This document shows positions 15,131 to 23,042 of a stretch of 39,180 nucleotides of DNA, piece by piece. Where the stretch lies: assembly GCA_027488195.1 (NCBI GenBank), contig JAIYCD010000154.1, positions 1-39,180 on the forward strand. Direction: 5' to 3'. The notes under the pieces are model-generated. The model worked only from the letters and a program-made list of their open reading frames with translations, searched no databases and was not told where the DNA came from. The DNA is from Acetobacteraceae bacterium (GTDB taxonomy: Bacteria; Pseudomonadota; Alphaproteobacteria; Acetobacterales; Acetobacteraceae). Each line of letters starts with the position of its first letter. Positions within the stretch are counted from its first letter, which is position 1. The translations under genes and the position numbers were made by a program.

Positions 15131-16078
15131 TCAATCGGGCTGCATGCCGGTGCGGCGGATCAGCGGCGCCCAGCGCTCGGCATCCTCCCGCAGCTTGGCG
15201 GCCAGCGCCTCGGGCGGCGCATCCACCGGCTCGATGCCCAGCGCCCCCAGGCGCTCGCGCACCTCGGGGTTGCGCAGGACCTCGCCCACGGCCTGGTTGA
15301 TGCGCGTGACGATCGCGGCCTCGGTGCCGCGGGGCGCCACCAGCCCATGCCAGCCGGAGACGGCGATGTGGGAGACACCCGCCTCGGCCAGCGTCGGCAC
15401 ATCGGGCAGGGCCGCGGTGCGCGCCGCGGTCGAGACGGCAAGGCCGCGCAGGCGGCCGGCCTGCACATGCTGCGTGACGGCGCCGATATTGATCATGACA
15501 CCCTGGAGCGAGCCGCCCAGCAGGTCATTCACCGCGAGCGCGCCGCCGCGATAGGGCGCATGGGTCCAGCGCGTCTCGGTCGCCTGCTGGAGCAGTTCGA
15601 CCAGCAGGTGGGAGAGGCTGCCATTGCCGGGCGTGCCCACGGCCAGCGGCTCGCGCCGGCTGAGCGCTACGAATTCCGCGAGGTTCGCGGCCGGGAAATC
15701 AGCGCGCACCACCAGGATCTGCGGCACGGAGGTGACCTGCGCCACGGCCGCGAAATCCTCCACCGGATCGAAGGAGAGGCGGCGGAACAGGCCGCGATTG
15801 ATGGAGAGGCTGTCCGAGCCCGCGATGAGCGTCAGCCCATCGGGCCGCGCGCGCACACCCAGCTCATAGCCGATATTGCTGCCGGCCCCGGGATGGTTCT
15901 CGACCACGATGTTCTGGCCCAGCGCCGGGCCCAGGTGGCGCGCGATCAGGCGCGCCACGATGTCCTGGCTGCCGCCGGGCGCCACGGGCACGATGAGGCG
16001 AATGGGGCGGTCGCTTTGTGCGAGGGCCGGGGTGGCGAGGGCCAGCGCGGGAAGGAGGAGGATCTGGCGGCGGTTCAT
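15131..16078 (-). CDS. TctC/Bug family periplasmic binding protein (orphan), 1
   Basis: A 315-residue solute-binding protein of the tripartite tricarboxylate transporter type. The signal peptide MNRRQILLLPALALATPALA is followed by family blocks: RPIRLIVPVAPGGSQDIVAR, GQNIVVENHPGAGSNIGYE, APYRGGALAVNDLLGG and LPDVPTLAEAG. The GG in the first block caps the ligand carboxylate in known members. Ligands are typically C4-C6 carboxylates, nicotinate or aromatics. No TctA/TctB membrane subunits are in the window, as is usual for the expanded Bug families in this group and in Bordetella relatives. ATG 16078 is chosen from the signal peptide. A promoter with good -35 lies at 16146-16174. Confidence 0.92.
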   Translation of the reverse strand: MNRRQILLLPALALATPALAQSDRPIRLIVPVAPGGSQDIVARLIARHLGPALGQNIVVENHPGAGSNIGYELGVRARPDGLTLIAGSDSLSINRGLFRRLSFDPVEDFAAVAQVTSVPQILVVRADFPAANLAEFVALSRREPLAVGTPGNGSLSHLLVELLQQATETRWTHAPYRGGALAVNDLLGGSLQGVMINIGAVTQHVQAGRLRGLAVSTAARTAALPDVPTLAEAGVSHIAVSGWHGLVAPRGTEAAIVTRINQAVGEVLRNPEVRERLGALGIEPVDAPPEALAAKLREDAERWAPLIRRTGMQPD

Positions 16079-16145
16079 GCGAAGCTGCTCCGGGCTGGCG
16101 GAAAATACCCGCCGCTGCTGTGGAATAAACACGATTGTAGATAGT

Positions 16146-16174
16146 GAGATAAGTTCGCATCGAACGATCGTCAA
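16146..16174 (-). promoter_or_regulatory. Candidate promoter of the TctC gene with palindrome in the spacer
   Basis: On the minus strand TTGACG (16174-16169) is followed after 17 bases by TATCTC (16151-16146), a sigma-70-like pair with a strong -35. The spacer contains the perfect palindrome GTTCG-CAT-CGAAC (16153-16165). A protein bound there would block polymerase. GTTCGCAT recurs at 16192-16199. The alternative -10 TACAAT a few bases downstream lacks a matching -35. Confidence 0.45.
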
Positions 16175-16238
16175 CGTGAAATGGTCGGGCTGTTCGCATG
16201 TTTCCCCCGCGCCATACGCATTGCTCCGCGCGCAACTC

Positions 16239-16267
16239 TTGTTTCACGGCGGGTTCGGGGTGATATG
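16239..16267 (+). promoter_or_regulatory. Weak candidate promoter of cysK
   Basis: TTGTTT (16239-16244) and GATATG (16262-16267) are separated by 17 bases. The -10 lies only 8 bases before ATG 16276 and no ribosome-binding site is visible between them. If real, the cysK mRNA would be leaderless or nearly so. The match is modest. Confidence 0.3.
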
Positions 16268-16275
16268 CATCGGCC

Positions 16276-17295
16276 ATGAACGCCATCGCACCTGCACCCG
16301 TCCGCGGCCTCCTCGGCGCCATCGGAAACACGCCGCTCATCCGCCTCGCGCGCGCCAGCGCGGCCACAGGCTGCGAGATCCTGGGCAAGGCCGAATTCAT
16401 GAATCCGGGCGGCTCGGTGAAGGATCGCGCGGCACTCGCCATCATCGAGGGGGCCGAGGCGCGGGGCGAACTCCGCCCGGGCGGCGTGATCGTGGAGGGC
16501 ACGGCGGGCAATACCGGCATCGGCCTCACGCTGGTGGGCAATGCGCGCGGCTATCGCAGCGTCATCGTGATGCCGGAGACCCAAAGCCAGGAGAAGATCG
16601 ACTTCCTGCGCATGATCGGCGCCGACCTTCGCCTCATCCCGGCCAAGCCCTTCAAGGACCCCGGCAACTACGTGCATTATTCACGCCGGCTGGCGGAGGA
16701 ATTGAACGCGGCCGACCCGGGTTCCGCCATCTGGGCCAACCAGTTCGACAATCTCGACAATCGCGAGGGCCATCGCCGCACCACCGGCGCCGAGATCGTG
16801 GCGCAGGCGGGCGGCCGGGTGGATGCCTTCACCTGCGCCTGTGGCACCGGCGGCACGCTGGCCGGCATCGCCCTGGCGCTGAAGGCGCATGACGCCACCA
16901 CGCAGGTGGTGCTTGCCGATCCCATGGGCTCCGCCCTCTACGCCTGGCGCAAGACCGGCATGCCGGAGATGAGCGAGGGCACCTCCATCACCGAGGGCAT
17001 CGGCCAGTCCCGCGTGCCCGGCAACCTGGAGGGCGCGCCGATCGATGACGCGCTGCAGGTGACGGATGAGGAGGCGCTGGAGCAGGTCTTCGACCTCACG
17101 CTGCATGAGGGGCTGTGCATTGGCGGCAGCGCGGGGATCAACGTGGCGGCCGCGGTGAAGCTGGCGCGCCGGATGGGCCCGGGCCATCGCATCGTCACCA
17201 TCCTCTGCGATGGCGGGGCGCGCTATCAGTCCAAGCTGTTCAACCCGGAATTCCTTCGGTCCAAGAGCCTGCCCGTGCCAAGCTGGCTTGCATGA
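16276..17295 (+). CDS. cysK: Cysteine synthase A (O-acetylserine sulfhydrylase)
   Basis: A 339-residue PLP enzyme that makes L-cysteine from O-acetylserine and sulfide. Lys49 in NPGGSVKDR is the Schiff-base lysine. [11 protein letters not shown] is the substrate loop and [11 protein letters not shown] the phosphate cup. The loop reads TAGNTG rather than the TSGNTG of E. coli CysK, a variant common in alphaproteobacterial enzymes of this length. The gene is followed by a serine acetyltransferase with ATGA overlap, so the two last steps of cysteine synthesis are coupled. Cystathionine beta-synthase is the main alternative, made less likely by the partner gene. Confidence 0.92.
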   Translation: MNAIAPAPVRGLLGAIGNTPLIRLARASAATGCEILGKAEFMNPGGSVKDRAALAIIEGAEARGELRPGGVIVEGTAGNTGIGLTLVGNARGYRSVIVMPETQSQEKIDFLRMIGADLRLIPAKPFKDPGNYVHYSRRLAEELNAADPGSAIWANQFDNLDNREGHRRTTGAEIVAQAGGRVDAFTCACGTGGTLAGIALALKAHDATTQVVLADPMGSALYAWRKTGMPEMSEGTSITEGIGQSRVPGNLEGAPIDDALQVTDEEALEQVFDLTLHEGLCIGGSAGINVAAAVKLARRMGPGHRIVTILCDGGARYQSKLFNPEFLRSKSLPVPSWLA

Positions 17296-17936
17296 CACTC
17301 GAGATCATCGAACTCGGCCGCTCCATCCGCGAGCGCGATCCCGCGCGGCCCTCCTGGCCCGAGGTGATCTTCTCCTATCCTGGACTGCACGCCGTGCTCT
17401 GGCACCGCCTGGCGCATCGCCTCTGGACGCTCGGCCTGCGCGGCTTCGGGCGCTTCACCTCGCATCTGGGGCGGATGCTCACGGGCATCGAGATCCATCC
17501 GGGGGCGAAGATCGGCCGGCGGCTCTTCATCGACCACGGCATGGGCGTCGTGATCGGCGAGACGGCGACGATCGGCGATGACGTGACCATCTATCACGGC
17601 GTGACGCTGGGTGGCCTCTCGCTCAAGGCGGGCAAGCGCCATCCGGACGTGCTGGACGGCGCGATCCTGGGTGCGGGCGCGCAGGTGCTGGGACCGATCA
17701 CGGTCGGGCGCGGCGCGCGCGTCGGCGCCAATGCGGTCGCCGTGGCCTCGGTGCCGGACGGAACCACCGTTGTCGGCATTCCGGCCCGCTGCTCCGGCCC
17801 CGATTGCCCCGAGGTGGTCACCGTGGGCTACGGCCTGCCCGCGCAGGAGATCGACCCGGTGGGCGAGCGCCTTGCCGCCCTGGAGAGCGAGATGCGCGCG
17901 CTGCGCGTCACTTTGGAGCAACGCCGGGCGGGTTGA
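17292..17936 (+). CDS. cysE: Serine O-acetyltransferase (EpsC/short CysE type)
   Basis: A 214-residue enzyme that acetylates L-serine with acetyl-CoA, supplying the substrate for CysK. It lacks the long N-terminal helical domain of E. coli CysE and so matches the short form. A left-handed beta-helix of hexapeptide repeats spans about residues 65-165, with catalytic His in [14 protein letters not shown] and [11 protein letters not shown]. The C-terminus continues beyond the helix ([16 protein letters not shown]) into a charged helix ending EQRRAG, unlike the CysE tail that docks into CysK. Whether the cysteine synthase complex forms is therefore uncertain. ATG 17292 overlaps the cysK stop. Confidence 0.9.
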   Translation: MTLEIIELGRSIRERDPARPSWPEVIFSYPGLHAVLWHRLAHRLWTLGLRGFGRFTSHLGRMLTGIEIHPGAKIGRRLFIDHGMGVVIGETATIGDDVTIYHGVTLGGLSLKAGKRHPDVLDGAILGAGAQVLGPITVGRGARVGANAVAVASVPDGTTVVGIPARCSGPDCPEVVTVGYGLPAQEIDPVGERLAALESEMRALRVTLEQRRAG

Positions 17937-18019
17937 GCGCGGCTGCGCGTGAATTTTGGGTAAACATCCAGGCCGCGCCGTTCTATCGTGGAATCATCCA
18001 GCCAGGAGATTCCCCGCAC

Positions 18020-19003
18020 GTGACCACTCGCATCACCCGCCGCGCCGCGCTGGCCGGCGCCAGCCTGCTGCCGGCCGGCCTTCCCCTTCCTGCGCTGGCG
18101 CAGCCCGCCTGGCCGAGCCGCCCGGTGCGCATCGTCGTCCCCTTCGCCCCCGGCGGTTCGGTGGACACCATGGCGCGCGCCGTCGCCGCCCGCATGGCCG
18201 AGCGCACCGGCCAGACGGTCACGGTCGAGAACCGCGCCGGCGCCAATGGCACGGTGGGCGGCATCGGCGTCTCCCAGTCGGCGCCCGATGGCTACACGCT
18301 GCTGGTCTCGGCCTCGGTGCAGACCATCGCGCGCCTCGTGATGCGTGCGCCGGGCTATGATCCGCTGACCGACCTCAAGCCCATCGCCCGCGTGGGCGAG
18401 GGGCCTTGCCTCATGGCGATCAACCCCTCCCGCCCGCAGACCACCATGGCCGAGATGGCCGCCGCCATGCGCGCCAATCCGCGCGACTGGTCGGCCGGCG
18501 TCTCCGCGCTGGGTTCGGCCGGGCACCTCGCCTCCATCGAGTTCGTGCGCCTGGTGGGCGCCGACATCACCTTCGCACCCTATCGCGGCACAGCGCCCAT
18601 CCTGGTGGATCTTTTGGGCGGGCGCCTCGGCTTCAACACCGACCCCATGCTCGCCATGCTGCCGCCGGTGCGCGCTGGCAGCCTTCGCGGCATCGCGCTC
18701 ACGGCGGCCCAGCGCAGCCCCGCCGCCCCGGAGATCCCGACCACGGCGGAGGCCGGTTTCGCCAGCGTGGACGCGCATTCCTGGTGGGCCATCTGGGGGC
18801 CGCCGCGCATGCCCGACGGCATCATCGCCCAGATCAACGCGCAGGTGGAGGCGATCATGGGCGAGGAGGCGATCCGCACCCGCCTTCAGGGCCTCGGCAT
18901 CGTGCCGCTCTTCCAGGCGGGCGCCGCGCTGGATAATTACATCGCGCGCGACTTCGACAAGGCGCAGACGCTGCTGCGCCTGGCGCGCGTCGAGCCCGAG
19001 TGA
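18020..19003 (+). CDS. TctC/Bug family periplasmic binding protein (orphan), 2
   Basis: A 327-residue binding protein beginning at GTG 18020, with CAGGAG 11 bases upstream. The signal peptide contains an Arg-Arg pair (ITRRAALAGASLLPAGLPL, cleavage near ALA) and may be Tat-type. Family blocks: RPVRIVVPFAPGGSVDTMAR, TVTVENRAGANGTVGG, APYRGTAPILVDLLGGR, PEIPTTAEAGF. The ligand is unknown. No transporter membrane subunits of this family are present. The gene is single and ends at a strong bidirectional terminator-like palindrome against dctM. Confidence 0.92.
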   Translation: MTTRITRRAALAGASLLPAGLPLPALAQPAWPSRPVRIVVPFAPGGSVDTMARAVAARMAERTGQTVTVENRAGANGTVGGIGVSQSAPDGYTLLVSASVQTIARLVMRAPGYDPLTDLKPIARVGEGPCLMAINPSRPQTTMAEMAAAMRANPRDWSAGVSALGSAGHLASIEFVRLVGADITFAPYRGTAPILVDLLGGRLGFNTDPMLAMLPPVRAGSLRGIALTAAQRSPAAPEIPTTAEAGFASVDAHSWWAIWGPPRMPDGIIAQINAQVEAIMGEEAIRTRLQGLGIVPLFQAGAALDNYIARDFDKAQTLLRLARVEPE

Positions 19004-19011
19004 GGCGGGGA

Positions 19012-19035
19012 AGGCCGGGGGCGCGCCCCCGGCCT
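19012..19035. terminator. Bidirectional terminator-like palindrome
   Basis: A perfect palindrome with arms AGGCCGGGGGC and GCCCCCGGCCT (11 bp, 2-base loop) lies between two convergent genes, 8 bases after the TctC stop and touching the dctM stop. The stem is very stable. There is no T-run on either side, so it is not a canonical intrinsic terminator, but its position fits transcript end protection for both genes. Confidence 0.6.
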
Positions 19036-20300
19036 CACCGCACGAGATACAGCGTCAGCACCGGAAAGACGCTGAGCAGGACCAGCACCACCGCCGTCGT
19101 CAGGCAATAGGGGATGGTCCAGAGGAAGATCTGGCCCGGCTTCATCTTCGTCACCGCCGCCGCGATGAAGAGCGCGATGCCGACCGGCGGCGAGACCAGC
19201 CCCAGCACCAGGTTGATCGACACCACCACGCCGAAATGCACGGGATCGATCCCGTAGATGTCGGTGGCGATCGGCAGCAGGATCGGCACCACCATGATCA
19301 GGCCGGGAATGCCGTCGATCACGGTCCCGATCACCAGCAGGATGACGTTGACCAGCAGCATGAAGGAGACAGGGCCGGTCGCGATGGTCTGCATCCAGGC
19401 CGCGATGTCCTGCGGCACCTTGCCGAAGGTCAGCACCCAGCCGAAGACCGCGGCCGTCGCCACCATGAAGAGCACCACGGCCGCGTTGCGCCCGGCGGCC
19501 AGCAGCATGCCCGGCAGGTCGCGGTCATGGAACTGGCGCGTCACGAAGCGGCCGATGAGATAGGCGGCGACGCAGGCGACGGCCGCACTCTCGGTGGCGG
19601 TCGCGATGCCCGTCGTGATGCTGCCGATGATGACGAGCGGGATCAGCAGCGTCATGACCCCATCGCGGATCAGCTTGAAGCGATCCGCCCAGCCCAGCGG
19701 CTGCGGCGTGGGGAAGGGGCGCAGCAGGCCCACCACGAAGATCACGAGGAAGAAGCCCGCCGTCATCATGAGCCCCGGGATGATGCCGGCCAGGAACATG
19801 TCGCCCGTCGCGACGCGCGCCAGCACCGCATAGACCACGAACATCATCGAGGGCGGGATGATCGGCGCCAGCAACCCGGCGGAGGCGGTGGTGGCGACCG
19901 AGAAGCGCCGGTCATACCCCTCGCGGTCCATCTCGGGGACGATGACGCGGCTCATGATGGCGATCTGGGCCGCGGCCGAGCCGAGGATGCTCGCCATCAG
20001 CGCATTCGCCAGCACGTTGATATAGGCGAGGCCGCCGCGCACCGTGCCGACAAAGGCGCGGGCGAGGCCGATCAGGCGCGTGGTGATGCCCGCCCCGTTC
20101 ATGATCTCGCCCAGGATCAGGAAGAGCGGGATGGCCAGCAGGCCGTAATTCTCCACGCCCCCGAACATCTGGATCGGGTAGGAGCCCAGCAGCACCTGGT
20201 TGTTGCTGGCGAAGATGTAGGCGGCGGCCGAGAGCCCCAGCACGATGCCGATGGGCGCGCCCACGAAGAGCAGGAATGCGAAGGCGAGGCCGGTGATCAA
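19035..20300 (-). CDS. dctM: TRAP transporter large permease subunit
   Basis: A 421-residue polytopic protein of the DctM family, the sodium-coupled transport subunit of tripartite ATP-independent periplasmic transporters. Twelve or so hydrophobic segments are visible. Family features include FVGAPIGIVLGLSAAAY at the N-terminus, IPLFLILGEIMN, SGLLAPIIPPSMMF-like sequence (ASAGLLAPIIPPSMMFVVYA) and SPPVGIALF near the end. I place the start at TTG 20300: AGGAGG lies 7 bases upstream, the stop of dctQ overlaps it (TTGA), and no ATG or GTG fits the N-terminus. It works with the dctQ and dctP genes directly upstream in transcription. Confidence 0.93.
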   Translation of the reverse strand: MITGLAFAFLLFVGAPIGIVLGLSAAAYIFASNNQVLLGSYPIQMFGGVENYGLLAIPLFLILGEIMNGAGITTRLIGLARAFVGTVRGGLAYINVLANALMASILGSAAAQIAIMSRVIVPEMDREGYDRRFSVATTASAGLLAPIIPPSMMFVVYAVLARVATGDMFLAGIIPGLMMTAGFFLVIFVVGLLRPFPTPQPLGWADRFKLIRDGVMTLLIPLVIIGSITTGIATATESAAVACVAAYLIGRFVTRQFHDRDLPGMLLAAGRNAAVVLFMVATAAVFGWVLTFGKVPQDIAAWMQTIATGPVSFMLLVNVILLVIGTVIDGIPGLIMVVPILLPIATDIYGIDPVHFGVVVSINLVLGLVSPPVGIALFIAAAVTKMKPGQIFLWTIPYCLTTAVVLVLLSVFPVLTLYLVR

Positions 20301-20863
20301 ACCTCCGCCTCCTGCCGCTCGGCGAAGGCCTCGCCCGAGCGCATGGCCGCAAGATCCTGCGTGAGGTTGGCCAGCGCATGGATGGTGGTGGTCAGCGCGA
20401 ACCAGGGCATGACCAGGAAGAAGAGCCATTTGGGCAGGTTCACCGTGGTCGGACGGTCCATGTAGATGCCGTTGTAGTTGACCTCGAAGAATGCCTGCAG
20501 GTTCCAGCCCTGGGCGATGAGTGTGGGCAGGTCGAACCACCACCAGCACAGCACCACCATCAGCACGCCGAAACCCAGCACCAGCAGGTCCACCAGGACC
20601 CGCGCGGCGTGGCGCAGGCGGTCGTGCAGGGGGTCGGTCAGCAGGGTGACGGCGAAGTCCATGCGCTGGTGCACCAGCAGCGAGGCGCCGATGAAGCAGC
20701 CCCAGACCATGGCGAAGACCGCCGCCTCATCCACCCAGAAGAGAGAGTAGTCGAGGCTGCGGGTGACGACGTTGAGCAGCACGAGTGCCAGCACCAGGGC
20801 CATGCAGATGACCAGCGCGCCGCGTTCGAGCGCGGCCACGGCGAGGCTGATGCGCCGCATCAT
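20297..20863 (-). CDS. dctQ: TRAP transporter small permease subunit
   Basis: A 188-residue protein with four membrane segments (about residues 13-33, 46-64, 88-109 and 144-165), typical of DctQ, which scaffolds the large permease. The motif VDEAAVFAMVWGCFIGASLLVHQRMDFAV fits the family core (W..E..... W..F.GA). I chose ATG 20863; an in-frame TTG at 20881 would place the start inside a perfect hairpin. The gene overlaps dctM by 4 bases. A hairpin pair (20879-20929) separates it from dctP. Confidence 0.9.
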   Translation of the reverse strand: MMRRISLAVAALERGALVICMALVLALVLLNVVTRSLDYSLFWVDEAAVFAMVWGCFIGASLLVHQRMDFAVTLLTDPLHDRLRHAARVLVDLLVLGFGVLMVVLCWWWFDLPTLIAQGWNLQAFFEVNYNGIYMDRPTTVNLPKWLFFLVMPWFALTTTIHALANLTQDLAAMRSGEAFAERQEAEV

Positions 20864-20878
20864 GTCAGTCCGGAGATG

Positions 20879-20929
20879 CAAGAACCTGAGGTTCTTGCCG
20901 GGGGAGTACGAGGGGGCAAAGCCCCCTCG
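20879..20929. repeat. Double-hairpin intergenic element, copy 2
   Basis: Hairpin 1 is CAAGAACCT-G-AGGTTCTTG (20879-20897), perfect with a 1-base loop. Hairpin 2 is CGAGGGGGC-AAA-GCCCCCTCG (20909-20929), perfect with a 3-base loop. The linker CCGGGGGAGTA matches the CGGGGAGT linker of the element at 462-500. It lies between dctP and dctQ in the TRAP operon. There it could stabilise the upstream dctP message and reduce read-through, giving more binding protein than permease; that function is inference. Confidence 0.65.
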
Positions 20930-20947
20930 CGGGACGCTGCCCGCACC

Positions 20948-21949
20948 TCAGCCGCGCGGAAAGGCCGCGCGCAGCTGCGCCAGTGCCGGCGCGCGCGGCC
21001 CCCAGCTCCGGTCGAACTGCGCCACCGCATCCCCGAAGAATTCGGGGCCGGTCGGCCGGATCTGCATGTTGCTCGCGCGCAGCTGTGCGCCCTGGCGTGC
21101 CTCGCGCTCGGGCATGCTGTCGCAGAGCGCGTCCAGCGCCTCGGTCATGGTGCCGCGGATCAGCTCGCGGTCGGGCGGCGCCAGCGTGCCGAAGACGCGC
21201 GCGGACATGAGGCCGACGGCGGGGAAGATGAAGTGGTTGGTCAGCAGCATCGTCCGGCAGAGGTCCTGGAACCGGTTGTTGATGATGCTCTCGAAATCGA
21301 GGTCCACGCCGTCGATCTGGCCGTTGGAGAGCGCCTCGAAGATCTGCGGCAGCGGCAGCGGCGTGGGCGCCATGCCGATGAGCGTGAAGAAGTCGCGCGT
21401 GGGGGCTGCGGGCGTGATGCGGATCTTCTTGCCACGCAGGTCGGCCAGCGTGCTCGTCGTCTCGCGCGTGCTGAGCTGGCGCATGCCCACCATGCCGTAG
21501 CGGAAGCCGACGCAGCCCGTGGCCTGGGGCAGGCCGTTCAGCAGGCCGAGCGCGATCGGGTGACGCAGCAGGCGCACCGCCTCCTCGATATCCTTCGCGA
21601 TGAAGGGGGCGAGCAGCGCGCCGAAGGCATCCACGCGGTTGCTGATTTCGGAGACCGTGAGCAGGCTCAAATCAAGTGCGCCGGTCTGCAACTGCTGCAG
21701 CATCGCCGCCTCATTGCCCAGCTGGCCCGAGGGAAAGAGCGTGACGGTGAAGCGCCCGCCCGAGGCGTCGCGCAGCCGCGTGCCCCAGGCCGTGAGCTGC
21801 TGGTTCCAGGTATGCGCGGGCGGCGTGATCAGGCCCAGGCGGAATTCGCGTGGCGCCTGGGCGCGGGCGTGGTTGGCGGGGAGTGCCAGGGTGGCGGCAC
21901 CCGCGGCGAGGCCCGTGAGGCCGGCGCGGCGGGTGATGGAACGCGTCAT
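20948..21949 (-). CDS. dctP: TRAP transporter substrate-binding protein
   Basis: A 333-residue DctP-family periplasmic protein. The signal peptide has an Arg-Arg pair (MTRSITRRAGLTGLAAGAAT) and ends near ARAQA. Family regions are visible: LGLITPPAHTWNQQLTAWG, GGRFTVTLFPSGQLGNEAAM, a long helix with ADLRGKKIRITPAAPTRDFF carrying the Arg that usually salt-bridges the ligand carboxylate, and LSNGQIDGVDLDFESIINN. ATG 21949 follows GGAGAGA. First gene of the dctP-dctQ-dctM operon. The ligand is probably an organic acid but cannot be named. Confidence 0.92.
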   Translation of the reverse strand: MTRSITRRAGLTGLAAGAATLALPANHARAQAPREFRLGLITPPAHTWNQQLTAWGTRLRDASGGRFTVTLFPSGQLGNEAAMLQQLQTGALDLSLLTVSEISNRVDAFGALLAPFIAKDIEEAVRLLRHPIALGLLNGLPQATGCVGFRYGMVGMRQLSTRETTSTLADLRGKKIRITPAAPTRDFFTLIGMAPTPLPLPQIFEALSNGQIDGVDLDFESIINNRFQDLCRTMLLTNHFIFPAVGLMSARVFGTLAPPDRELIRGTMTEALDALCDSMPEREARQGAQLRASNMQIRPTGPEFFGDAVAQFDRSWGPRAPALAQLRAAFPRG

Positions 21950-22022
21950 GTGGTCTCTCCGTCGGAGCGAGTGGTGGGGCCTGTGTGCGGCATGCATGGC
22001 TGCATTGCAAGGAGCCGCGCGC

Positions 22023-23042
22023 TCATTCCACCTGGATGACGAGTTTGCCGAAATTCTCGCCCTTGAGCAGGCCGATGAAGGCGCGCGGCGCGGCCTCCAG
22101 CCCCTTCACCACATCCTCGCGCCAGGTCAGCTGGCCGCCGCGGATCAGGCCCAGCATCACCGCGCGGAATTGCGGGTAGCGCTGCCAGCCATGGTCGCTG
22201 ACGATGAAGCCCTGGATGCGCAGCCGCTTGCGGACCACGGGGCCGAGATTGGGGCCGGCCGGCGCGCCGGCCGCATCTGCGCCGGGGGCGATGTTGTATT
22301 GCGCGATCATCCCGCACATCACCATCCGGCCGAAATCGCGCAGGCGCGGAAACACCGCCGCCTGCACATGGCCGCCGACATTCTCCCAATAGACGTCGAT
22401 GCCCTCGGGGCAGGCGGCGTCCAGCTGCGCATCGAGGTCGCCGCGATGGTCGAGGCAGGCGTCGAAGCCGAGCTCGTCCCTCACGAAGGCGCATTTGGCG
22501 GCACCGCCCGCGATGCCGATGACGCGCGCCCCCCGTGCCTTCGCGATCTGCCCCGCCACCTGGCCCACCGCGCCCGAGGCCGCGCTGATCACCACGGTCT
22601 CGCCGGGCTTTGGTTCGCCGATATCCTCGAGCCCCACCCAGGCGGTCAGCCCGGGCATGCCGAGCACGCCCAGATTGGCCGAAAGCGGCACCTCGTTCAC
22701 GTCCACCTTCCGCAGCTTGGCCCCATCCATGGCGCAGAATCGCTGCCAGCCCTGGCCGCCCATCACCGCATCGCCGGGTGCGAAGCTCGGATCATTGGAA
22801 GCGACGACCTCACCCACCGTCGCACCTTCCATGACGGCGCCGAGTTCGACCGGCTTCGCGTAGCTCTTCGCGTCACTCATCCGGCCGCGCATATAGGGGT
22901 CGAGGCTGAGGAAGCGGTTGCGGACCAGCACCTGGCCATGGCCAGGCAGCGGCGCCGGCCCCTCGACGATCTCGAAATCGGCCTCCACCGGTTCGCCGAC
23001 CGGGCGGCGCTTCAGCAGGACCTGCAGGTTCTTCTCGCTCAT
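22023..23042 (-). CDS. NADPH-dependent MDR oxidoreductase (CurA/alkenal reductase type)
   Basis: A 339-residue zinc-free medium-chain reductase of the leukotriene B4 dehydrogenase/2-alkenal reductase group, which reduce the C=C bond of enals and enones with NADPH. Diagnostic blocks: LSLDPYMRGRMSD, GMPGLTAWVGLEDIG, ISAASGAVGQVAGQIAK (cofactor loop), DVYWENVGG, CGMIAQYN and QGFIVSDH. The start ATG 23042 overlaps the aroKB stop (ATGA), so it is translated from the same message although its likely detoxification role has no clear link to aromatic biosynthesis. Confidence 0.9.
   Translation of the reverse strand: MSEKNLQVLLKRRPVGEPVEADFEIVEGPAPLPGHGQVLVRNRFLSLDPYMRGRMSDAKSYAKPVELGAVMEGATVGEVVASNDPSFAPGDAVMGGQGWQRFCAMDGAKLRKVDVNEVPLSANLGVLGMPGLTAWVGLEDIGEPKPGETVVISAASGAVGQVAGQIAKARGARVIGIAGGAAKCAFVRDELGFDACLDHRGDLDAQLDAACPEGIDVYWENVGGHVQAAVFPRLRDFGRMVMCGMIAQYNIAPGADAAGAPAGPNLGPVVRKRLRIQGFIVSDHGWQRYPQFRAVMLGLIRGGQLTWREDVVKGLEAAPRAFIGLLKGENFGKLVIQVE

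Noticed and set aside
19236-20465. 409-codon frame antisense to dctM/dctQ
   Set aside because: His/Asp/Arg low-complexity composition is typical of antisense to membrane-protein genes; DctM is clear on the other strand.
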